Positions 15,239-20,454 of a stretch of 20,454 nucleotides of DNA are shown in pieces (the stretch's first letter is position 1; each line of letters begins with the position of its first letter). The notes under the pieces were generated by a model. It was given only the letters and a program-made list of their open reading frames with translations. It had not been told where the DNA came from and did no database searches. Position numbers and translations under genes: made by a program. Source of the DNA: Bifidobacteriaceae bacterium (lineage in GTDB: Bacteria; Actinomycetota; Actinomycetes; Actinomycetales; WQXJ01); assembly GCA_031265345.1 (NCBI GenBank), contig JAISCU010000100.1, forward strand, positions 1-20,454, read 5' to 3'.

Positions 15239-16557
15239 TACGCCAGCTCTCCTTCGACTACGACGCCATCCAACACGCTCGCGCGCCCGGCGTAGAACGT
15301 CGCCACGACCCGGCCGTGCATAGTCCGCCCGGCCACAGGCGTGTTGCCCGATGCCGTCTGCAGGGCTTCCGGCACCACCGTCCAGTTCGCCTCGGGGTCG
15401 AAGAGCGTCAGATTCGCTGTGCGACCAACCTCGACCAGCTCCCCTTGTCCTTGCACGCGACCGATCCGGGCGGGCCGGTGGGACATGGCTTGGGCAACGT
15501 CGTCCCAGTTCATCCGCCCGGTCTCGACCATCAACTGATGCACTATCGGCAGAGCCGTCTCCAGCCCGGTCATGCCGAACGCGGCGGCCGCCCACTCGCA
15601 ATCTTTCGCCTCCGGCGGGTGCGGGGCGTGATCCGTGCCCACCACATCGATGGTGCCGTCCGCGAGCGCCGCCCGCACGGCGTGCACGTCCTCTCCGGCT
15701 CTCAACGGCGGGTTGACTTTGAAGACCGGGTCATAGGTGCGGGCCAGATCGTCGCTCAGGAGCAGATGGTGCGGGGTGACCTCGGCGGTGACGGCGATCC
15801 CGCGCCCTTTCGCCCAGCGGATGATCTCCACCGACCCGGCGGTCGAGACATGGCAGACATGGAGCCGTGAACGGACATGTTCGGCCAGCAGCACATCGCG
15901 GGCGATGATCGATTCCTCGGCCACGGCGGGCCATCCGGCCAGGCCGACCTCGCTCGAGACCAGGCCCTCGTGCATCTGGGCCCCCTCGGTCAGGCGTGGC
16001 TCCTGGGCGTGCTGGGCCACCACGCCGTCGATCCCTTTGACGTACTCCAAGGCTCGCCGCATCAACACCGGATCCCAGACGCAGTGGCCGTCGTCGGAGA
16101 ACACCCGGACGCGTGCGGCCGAACGGGCCATCGCCGCCAACTCCGCCAACTGCGTTCCCTCCAATCCGACCGAGACCGCCCCGACCGGACGCACATCGAC
16201 GTACCCGGCCTGGCGGCCGAGCCGCCAGACCTGCTCGACCACTCCGGCGGTGTCCGCCACAGGATAGGTGTTGGCCATCGCGTGGACGCAGGTGAAACCT
16301 CCGGCGGCGGCCGCGCGCGAACCCGACAAGACGGTCTCGGCGTCCTCGCGGCCAGGTTCGCGCAAATGCGTGTGAAGGTCGACCAGACCTGGGAGCGCCA
16401 CCAGCCCGGCGGCATCGACCACCTTCAGGCCCGTCTGCGACCCGGCGCCGGAAGCGGACCCGTCCCGAGGGTCCACGGCCGTGAAGACTCCGTTCTCGAT
16501 CCGAATGTCGGACTGCTGGCCGGACGGCAGCGTGGCGCCCTTTATCAGGTAGTTCAT
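15238..16557 (-). CDS. pyrC: Dihydroorotase (class I)
   Basis: A 439-residue enzyme that closes N-carbamoyl-aspartate to dihydroorotate, the third step of pyrimidine synthesis. The zinc-binding HTH of [10 protein letters not shown] has His62 and His64; other metal or catalytic residues are visible as FSDDG (Asp155/Asp156), His183 in VAQHAQE, His236 in LHVCHVST and Asp309 in GTDHAPH. Length is normal for the type found in Bacillus and actinobacteria. It overlaps pyrB by ATGA and carA by one base. Confidence 0.96.
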   Translation of the reverse strand: MNYLIKGATLPSGQQSDIRIENGVFTAVDPRDGSASGAGSQTGLKVVDAAGLVALPGLVDLHTHLREPGREDAETVLSGSRAAAAGGFTCVHAMANTYPVADTAGVVEQVWRLGRQAGYVDVRPVGAVSVGLEGTQLAELAAMARSAARVRVFSDDGHCVWDPVLMRRALEYVKGIDGVVAQHAQEPRLTEGAQMHEGLVSSEVGLAGWPAVAEESIIARDVLLAEHVRSRLHVCHVSTAGSVEIIRWAKGRGIAVTAEVTPHHLLLSDDLARTYDPVFKVNPPLRAGEDVHAVRAALADGTIDVVGTDHAPHPPEAKDCEWAAAAFGMTGLETALPIVHQLMVETGRMNWDDVAQAMSHRPARIGRVQGQGELVEVGRTANLTLFDPEANWTVVPEALQTASGNTPVAGRTMHGRVVATFYAGRASVLDGVVVEGELA

Positions 16558-17564
16558 GTCAGTTGCTCCTTCGCCCCGGTCAAAGTCAGGTACAAGACCG
16601 CCATGCGGACCGCCACGCCGTTCGCGACCTGCTCAACGATCACCGAACGGGGGCCGTCGGCGGCTTCGGATGTGATCTCCAGGCCACGGTTCATGGGGCC
16701 GGGATGCATCACGATCGTGTGGCGCCGGAGCGAGGCCAGACGGCGCGCGTCGAGTCCGTACTCCCGGCTGTACTCCTGCGGGCTGGGGAAGAAGCCGCCT
16801 CCTGCGCCGGACATGCGTTCGCGCTGAACCCGCAACATCATCAGCGCGTCGGGCGGGAATTGGCGCAGAGCTTGATCGAGGTCGTAGAAGACGCCGCATC
16901 GCCAACTGTCCACGCCGACCGGCAGCAACGTGGCCGGGCCGACCAAGGTGACGCGGGCGCCGAGCGTCGAGAACAATTCGACGCCGGAGCGAGCCACGCG
17001 CGAATGCAGCACGTCGCCGACGATCATCACGTCGAGCCCGTCCAAGTCCTGGCCCACCAGGTCCTCGGCGCTGGCGGGGGTGTTCAGCTCCACGTCCACC
17101 CGGCCGTCCGGGCCCTTCAAATGACGGCGCATCGTCATCGCGTCCAGCAGGGATTGGGTGGGGTGCTGGTGCGTGCCGTCGCCTGCGTTGATGACTGATG
17201 CGTCGGTCCAAGTCGAACGGGCGATCTGGTAGGGCGCGCCGGAGGCGGAATGCCGCACCACCAGCCCATCCGCGTGCATCGCGCCCAGAGTCAGGATCGT
17301 GTCCTTGAGCGACTCCCCCTTCGACACGGACGAGCCTTTGGGCGAGAAATTGATCACGTCCGCGCTCAACCGCTTGGCGGCCGTCTCGAACGAGATACGC
17401 GTCCGGGTCGAGTCCTCGAAGAACAGATTGACCACCGTCTTGCCCCGCAGGGTCGGCAGTTTCTTGATCTCGCGGCCCTGGGTGGCGGCCATCTGTTCCG
17501 CCAGGTCGAGCACTGCCACGGCCTCGTCATGGGCCAGGTCGCCAGCGCTGAGGAGGTGTTTCAT
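16554..17564 (-). CDS. pyrB: Aspartate carbamoyltransferase catalytic subunit
   Basis: A 336-residue enzyme that joins carbamoyl phosphate to aspartate. Signatures are [13 protein letters not shown] (48-60), SKGESLKD (81-88), [11 protein letters not shown] (127-137), [11 protein letters not shown] and HPGPMNRG near the end. Residues about 150-172 ([20 protein letters not shown]) form an extra loop relative to typical ~310-320-residue actinobacterial homologues. No pyrI gene follows, so control by a regulatory subunit is unlikely. Its ATG overlaps the pyrR stop by four bases. Confidence 0.96.
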   Translation of the reverse strand: MKHLLSAGDLAHDEAVAVLDLAEQMAATQGREIKKLPTLRGKTVVNLFFEDSTRTRISFETAAKRLSADVINFSPKGSSVSKGESLKDTILTLGAMHADGLVVRHSASGAPYQIARSTWTDASVINAGDGTHQHPTQSLLDAMTMRRHLKGPDGRVDVELNTPASAEDLVGQDLDGLDVMIVGDVLHSRVARSGVELFSTLGARVTLVGPATLLPVGVDSWRCGVFYDLDQALRQFPPDALMMLRVQRERMSGAGGGFFPSPQEYSREYGLDARRLASLRRHTIVMHPGPMNRGLEITSEAADGPRSVIVEQVANGVAVRMAVLYLTLTGAKEQLT

Positions 17565-18118
17565 TGGGGCTCTCCCTCGGTCGGCGCTTCATCGATCAGA
17601 ACGGTGTCACGCCCGTCGGTCTCGGCCAGCAGAACGCGCACCCTCTCGGCCAACGCCGTCGGCAGGTTCTTGCCGACGTAGTCGGCCCTGATCGGGAGCT
17701 CACGGTGCCCCCGGTCCACCAGCACGGCCAGGCGCACTGCCTTGGGCCGGCCGAGGTCCGCCAGCGCGTCGAGCGCCGCCCGAATGGTCCGCCCGGAGTA
17801 CAGCACATCGTCTACCAGGACCACGGTGGCGCCGTCGATCCCGCCTGGTGGGAGGGCGGTTGGGCCGAGCGTCCGGGTCGGTGTCCGTGCCAGGTCGTCG
17901 CGGTACATGGTGACGTCGAGTTGACCAAGGGCTTTGTCCCAACCCGGCTCGATCTGCCCGATCCCGTCCGCCAGCCTTCCCGCCAACGGCACGCCCCGCG
18001 TCGGGATGCCGAGTATCACCAGACCGTCCGGCCCGTGGTTCTTCTCCAGGACTTCATGTGCGATCCGCTGGATGGCGCGGGAGATGTCCGGTCCGTCCAG
18101 CACTTCAGTGGCTGCCAT
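17561..18118 (-). CDS. pyrR: Bifunctional pyr operon regulator / uracil phosphoribosyltransferase
   Basis: A 185-residue protein with the type I phosphoribosyltransferase fold. The PRPP-binding loop is [13 protein letters not shown] (99-111), and [11 protein letters not shown] (36-46) plus the [10 protein letters not shown] segment (67-76) fit PyrR. By family it binds the pyr leader RNA when UMP is abundant and also has uracil phosphoribosyltransferase activity. It is the first gene of the operon. AAGGAG at 18125-18130 is six bases before its ATG, directly next to the PyrR-binding hairpin. Confidence 0.95.
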   Translation of the reverse strand: MAATEVLDGPDISRAIQRIAHEVLEKNHGPDGLVILGIPTRGVPLAGRLADGIGQIEPGWDKALGQLDVTMYRDDLARTPTRTLGPTALPPGGIDGATVVLVDDVLYSGRTIRAALDALADLGRPKAVRLAVLVDRGHRELPIRADYVGKNLPTALAERVRVLLAETDGRDTVLIDEAPTEGEPQ

Positions 18119-18131
18119 GGGGCGCTCCTTT

Positions 18132-18149
18132 CCCGCCTCACAGGACGGG
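18132..18149 (-). promoter_or_regulatory. PyrR-binding RNA hairpin in the pyr leader
   Basis: The minus strand reads CCCGTCCTGTGAGGCGGG. It folds as a 6-bp stem (C-G, C-G, C-G, G-C, U-G, C-G) closed by the hexaloop CUGUGA. The core UCCUGUGAGGC matches the PyrR-binding consensus UCCNGNGAGGY known from Bacillus at every fixed position. It lies one base upstream of the AAGGAG ribosome binding site of pyrR, with no room for an attenuator hairpin, so bound PyrR would block ribosome access, as reported for Mycobacterium. Confidence 0.82.
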
Positions 18150-18176
18150 CCTTAAAGGTTTGATTGGCCGCGCACC

Positions 18177-18182
18177 AGTCTA
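18177..18182 (-). promoter_or_regulatory. Likely -10 element of the pyr operon
   Basis: TAGACT on the minus strand fits the actinobacterial TAnnnT pattern and would give a leader of about 50 bases carrying the PyrR hairpin. No convincing -35 is visible upstream in the GC-rich sequence. Confidence 0.45.
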
Positions 18183-18487
18183 GCCACTCTTGGGCTTCAC
18201 CCCGCCGATGCCGCCCGGCCGGGTTGGTCCGGCCTGCTCGGCTCGCCCGCGGGCGGGATCCCGCCTTGGCAATCTGGCCGGGCGCCTGGCCGGCGGCCCA
18301 GGTCCGGCCCTCGTGTTTGGCGGGCCAGGTCCGGCCGTCGTGTTTGGCGGGCCAGGTCTAACTCGACCACTTGGCCCGACCGGTCTGGTCCCCGTGGCCG
18401 ATCCGGCAGGGCAGGCCGGCAGTGCTGGGTCGTCAGGTTCGCCTCCCCGAGTTGGCTCGGCTGGCCCTGCTCGCCGGGTTTGCCCAG
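18183..18487. other. GC-rich low-complexity intergenic region between vsr and pyrR
   Basis: I see no gene here. The stretch is dominated by degenerate copies of GGTCCGGCC, TTGGCCCG and GGCTCGGCTGGCC. A 14-bp perfect palindrome, GGCGGGATCCCGCC, lies at 18252-18265 and could end vsr transcription, though no T-run follows. Open frames exist on the plus strand but are compositional. Confidence 0.6.
18292..18358. repeat. 27-bp tandem repeat, about 2.5 copies
   Basis: Units start at 18292, 18319 and 18346, each opening with GGCGG(G/C)CCAGGTC and running through CCGGCC(C/G)TCGTGTTT; copies 1 and 2 differ at two positions and the third stops after 13 bases. A length divisible by three would keep any reading frame open. 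Confidence 0.8.
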
Positions 18488-19030
18488 TCAGCGTGGCTGG
18501 TCCGGCTCGCGGAGTTGGCCCGGTGGGTCAGGCTCGGCCGGCTGGCCGGGTCTGGTCTTCGTCTCACGGCCGGGCACCGCAGGGTCCTGGCGTTCGGTCA
18601 GCACTTGTTGGACGGCATCGGCCATCACGTTGAACGGCTCGTGCTCCCACAATCTCAGCACGTCCCACCCTGCGTCCTCGAGCAGCTGGGTGGTCTCCAG
18701 GTCGCGCTCCTTGTTACGGTCGATCTTGGCCACCCAGTACTCGGAATGGCTCTTCGGGGGACGGTGATGCTCGGGGCAGCCGTGCCAGAAGCACCCGTCC
18801 ACCATGACGGCTAGTTTGGCGCGCGGGAACGCGATATCGACTGTCCGCCTGACCCCGGGCAACGGAGCGACCCCGACCCGGTACCGTAGCCCGCGCCGAT
18901 GGAGTTCCCTGCGCAGCGCCATTTCCGGTCCGGTGTCACGGCTGCGGTTGCCCTGCATCGACTTGCGGGTCGCCTCCGAAGTCGCCCATGACTCCGATTT
19001 CGACTCCGGTTTGGCGGGCTCAGATGGCAC
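18488..19030 (-). CDS. vsr: Very short patch repair (Vsr) DNA mismatch endonuclease
   Basis: A 180-residue enzyme that nicks DNA 5' of T:G mismatches made by deamination of 5-methylcytosine. MQGNRSRDTGPEMALRRELH (25-44) is the family N-terminal motif. The catalytic core follows: VDIAFPR with Asp65, DGCFWHGCPEHH with metal-binding Cys/His (78-89), and KIDRNKERD then GWDVLRLWEHE. The GTG start is chosen because homologues keep the WATSEATRKS lead-in before MQGNRSR; no good ribosome binding site is visible. The last ~33 residues (PGRETKTRPGQPAEPDPPG and beyond) are a Pro/Arg/Glu tail that runs into repetitive DNA and has no counterpart in E. coli Vsr. No cytosine methyltransferase lies in the window, so it is an orphan here. 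Confidence 0.93.
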   Translation of the reverse strand: MPSEPAKPESKSESWATSEATRKSMQGNRSRDTGPEMALRRELHRRGLRYRVGVAPLPGVRRTVDIAFPRAKLAVMVDGCFWHGCPEHHRPPKSHSEYWVAKIDRNKERDLETTQLLEDAGWDVLRLWEHEPFNVMADAVQQVLTERQDPAVPGRETKTRPGQPAEPDPPGQLREPDQPR

Positions 19031-19079
19031 AGAGCAACTCTACGGCGATATCGCGTCCCACGGTCGACTGCTCCGTGCG

Positions 19080-19336
19080 TGAAATGCGCCTTGACGGCGT
19101 TCGTGGCACGACCGCGGCGACCACGAACGCGCTTGACCCGCATTTCAGCGCCCGGCGCCCACATCGCGAGCCTGAAATGCGCCCGGACAGGGTTCGTGGC
19201 ACGACCGGCGCGACCACGAACACGTTTCACCCGCATTTCAGCGCCCAGCGCCCACATCGCGGGCCCGAAATGCGCCCTGACGGCGTTCGTGGCACGACCG
19301 GCGCGACCACGAACCCGTTTCACCCGCATTTCAGCG
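19080..19336. repeat. 93-bp tandem array of nested palindromes (2.75 copies)
   Basis: GAAATGCG starts at 19081, 19174 and 19267, a constant 93-base step. Each unit has outer arms (T)GAAATGCG/CGCATTTC(A), 9 bp in units 1 and 2 and 8 bp in unit 3. Inside are inner arms GTTCGTGG/CCACGAAC, extended to 10 bp (GCGTTCGTGG/CCACGAACGC) in unit 1, with a 14-base loop. A 26-base linker (AGCGCCC.GCGCCCACATCGC) joins the units. Both strands read open through the array because 93 is a multiple of three, but pairing is the better explanation. It resembles REP/BIME clusters; no transposase is nearby. Confidence 0.85.
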
Positions 19337-19560
19337 TCGCGATGCCATTCCGCAGCGCCCGAGCCTGCAAACCGATGGTCTCGCCGCCCAGATCATCCGA
19401 ATGCGCGCCCCCGGTCGCGGTGGCGTCAAGGGCCGCAATTCTCAAGGGAGAGAGCCCTGACGCACCACCTCGACCGATCGTACCCAAGCCGCCGCACGGC
19501 ATCGTCCAAATGTCTTGGTGCCCTGGGCGAACCACAATTCGCGACAGTCCCCAACTTCTG
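19337..19560. other. Intergenic stretch without recognisable gene
   Basis: This 224-base stretch between the palindrome array and the DUF1097 gene holds no open frame with a recognisable product. A minus-strand frame over most of it gives an unfamiliar Gly-rich peptide (GGAHSDDLGGETIGLQ in part), which might be a remnant of a decayed gene. I see no clear terminator. Confidence 0.5.
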
Positions 19561-20148
19561 TCAGGCGTCGGCCTTCTCCCCGGCCGCTGCCTCGACTGGC
19601 TTCGGCGGACCGACGTTCAGCGTCACGTTGAACCAGCCCAGGAAGCAACCCAGCAGCATGGCCAGGATCGAGGCGATCAGCCCGCCGATGATCCCCACGT
19701 AGACATTCTGCGAATCGCCCACATAGGCAAGGCCCTGCTGGGTGAAGATGCAGCCCAAGGTCAGCGAGATGCCTTGGAAGAAGGCCAGCGGGTCGTCCCC
19801 GATGAACTTCAGGTACCGCATCGCGAAGATCAGTCCGCAGAAGCCCAGGAAGTAGCCCAGCAGCATGGCGATGTCGTTATCCGCCAGCAGCTTCGCGTCA
19901 CCGAACAATACCCCCAGCCAAGTCGAGAACAGGTGCACAATCGTGGCCCCCACGCCGCCCGCGATATAGCCAGGGATGATCCGCTTCAATCCGGCCGGGC
20001 GGGCGCCGAAGGCGAAGTACTGCGCCCACACGGTGAACGAGACGAACAGGGCCAAGCCGTACGCCTTCAACCAGAACGCGAACGGGACTCCAACAACTAC
20101 GGTGATTCCGACTGCCAGCCACAACGGCAACCGCTTCGACGGTTCCAT
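19561..20148 (-). CDS. DUF1097-family integral membrane protein
   Basis: A 195-residue membrane protein with five to six hydrophobic segments (for example LPLWLAVGITVVVGVPFAFW near the N-terminus and GIIGGLIASILAMLLGCFLG near the C-terminus). Conserved bits are FVSFTVWAQYFAFGARPAG and YLKFIGDDPLAFFQGISL, which fit the DUF1097 family as I recall. The ATG at 20148 is preferred over an upstream start at 20223 because AAGGAG lies six bases before it and the first membrane segment follows at once. Function is unknown; homologues occur beside metabolic genes such as amidohydrolases and acyl-CoA genes. It follows fixX on the same strand by 120 bp, with a hairpin between. Confidence 0.85.
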   Translation of the reverse strand: MEPSKRLPLWLAVGITVVVGVPFAFWLKAYGLALFVSFTVWAQYFAFGARPAGLKRIIPGYIAGGVGATIVHLFSTWLGVLFGDAKLLADNDIAMLLGYFLGFCGLIFAMRYLKFIGDDPLAFFQGISLTLGCIFTQQGLAYVGDSQNVYVGIIGGLIASILAMLLGCFLGWFNVTLNVGPPKPVEAAAGEKADA

Positions 20149-20182
20149 GCGCAACTCCTTCGTTTCGCAACTATGTCCGATG

Positions 20183-20208
20183 CCGCCCGCTCGGGTCGAG
20201 CGCGGCGG
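20183..20208. terminator. GC-rich hairpin between fixX and the DUF1097 gene
   Basis: CCGCCCGCTCG (20183-20193) pairs with CGAGCGCGGCGG (20197-20208) over 11 bp with one bulge and a GGT loop. On the minus strand, the fixX side, no T-run follows, while on the plus strand TTTACTT does. It could reduce read-through from fixX without being a strong terminator. Confidence 0.4.
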
Positions 20209-20268
20209 TTTACTTCTGGTCACTTCCGGGGCGGGCCTGCGTTTACTAACCCCCGAGTACGGCCTGGC

Positions 20269-20454
20269 TCAGCCTTGGCGGTAGACGATGCCCATGCCGC
20301 CGCTTGGGTAATGCCAGGTCAGGACGCCCGGCGGGGCCAGGGCCAGGCAGGTGCCGCATTCGAGGCAGGCCGCCCAGAGCGCGCCGACAGAGCCGTCGGG
20401 TTGGACCGTGTAGACGTGGGCGGGGCAGATGCGCTCCAGGAGCGGCCCGGCCCC
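20269..20454 (-). CDS. fixX: FixX-type ferredoxin-like protein (3' part, cut by window edge)
   Basis: The last 61 codons of a short ferredoxin-like protein. ERICPAHVYTV supplies one cluster cysteine and CLECGTCLALAPPG the other three; the C-terminus is WHYPSGGMGIVYRQG. This matches E. coli FixX, whose CPAGLY, CLECGTC and WEYPRGTFGVEFRYG stand in the same order, so the absence of a further Cys after CLECGTC is normal. By family it passes electrons with FixABC in electron bifurcation or crotonobetaine/acyl-CoA reduction. Upstream fixC and fixAB would lie to the right of the window. Stop TGA at 20269-20271. Confidence 0.88.
   Translation of the reverse strand, partial: GAGPLLERICPAHVYTVQPDGSVGALWAACLECGTCLALAPPGVLTWHYPSGGMGIVYRQG

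Noticed and set aside
15239..15601. 121-residue N-terminal extension of carA
   Set aside because: It lies wholly inside pyrC in another frame and encodes Arg/Gly-rich sequence unlike any CarA. The GTG at 15238 matches the family N-terminus.
18190..18814. Plus-strand open frames with Gly-Pro or Leu-Ala-Arg repeats between pyrR and vsr
   Set aside because: They arise from the 27-bp tandem repeat and degenerate GGCTCGGC repeats, and partly overlap vsr on the opposite strand.
19080..19336. CRISPR array
   Set aside because: Spacers would have to be unique, but the whole 93-base unit including linker is repeated, and no cas genes are present.
19079..19702. Long plus-strand open frame through the palindrome array with repeated RPRTR.TRISAP-type peptides (and its minus-strand counterpart with VKRVRGRAGRATN repeats)
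   Set aside because: Both strands are open only because the unit is 93 bases and GC-rich. The plus-strand frame then runs antisense through the DUF1097 gene, and no ribosome binding site precedes it.
20269..20454. Loss of a cluster-binding cysteine in the ferredoxin-like protein (Ala where classical ferredoxins have Cys-Pro)
   Set aside because: E. coli FixX lacks that cysteine too; the fourth ligand comes from the upstream Cys-Pro, which is present.

Overview
The window is high-GC DNA with frequent GTG starts, 4-base stop/start overlaps, a pyrR-pyrB-pyrC-carA order, an NgcEFG-type sugar importer and a DesK/DesR-type two-component system. Together these point to an actinobacterium (Actinomycetota). 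A FixX-type ferredoxin at the right edge hints at a fatty-acid- or propionate-metabolising, possibly anaerobic lineage, but I cannot name a genus.

Left part (1-4316, minus strand): one amino-sugar operon. In order of transcription it holds a SIS-domain protein, an NgcE-like lipoprotein that binds GlcNAc/chitobiose, permeases NgcF and NgcG, and the first 55 codons of a BadF/BadG-type N-acetylglucosamine kinase cut by the window edge. The layout suggests uptake followed by intracellular phosphorylation; no transporter ATPase is present. A divergent 184-bp region with several short symmetric motifs separates it from a DUF5107 carbohydrate-related protein (4501-6561).

Middle (6597-10056): a group III-type phosphofructokinase (minus), a lipoprotein of unknown function, a SAM-dependent methyltransferase, and a two-gene toxin-antitoxin-like pair with a 4-base overlap and a cluster of TTGGC/GCCAA boxes over its start.

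10165-13958: a signalling and export locus. A small membrane protein, a DesK-like kinase and a NarL-family regulator overlap in one minus-strand operon. It faces a plus-strand ABC-2 exporter pair across a short intergenic region with a TGTCAC-N9-GTGACA inverted repeat, a good candidate for the regulator's binding site. A nested inverted repeat lies between this locus and the pyrimidine genes.

14072-18118 (minus strand): pyrR, pyrB, pyrC and carA, each junction overlapping by 1 or 4 bases. carB is absent downstream. Immediately before the pyrR ribosome binding site lies an 18-nt hairpin that matches the PyrR-binding RNA loop, so the operon is probably controlled by PyrR at translation.

Right part (18150-20454): a repeat-rich, gene-poor stretch around an orphan Vsr mismatch endonuclease, with a 27-bp tandem repeat on one side and a 93-bp tandem array of nested palindromes on the other. 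The palindromes resemble the element next to carA and may be a dispersed REP-like family. After this come a DUF1097 membrane protein and the 3' end of fixX.
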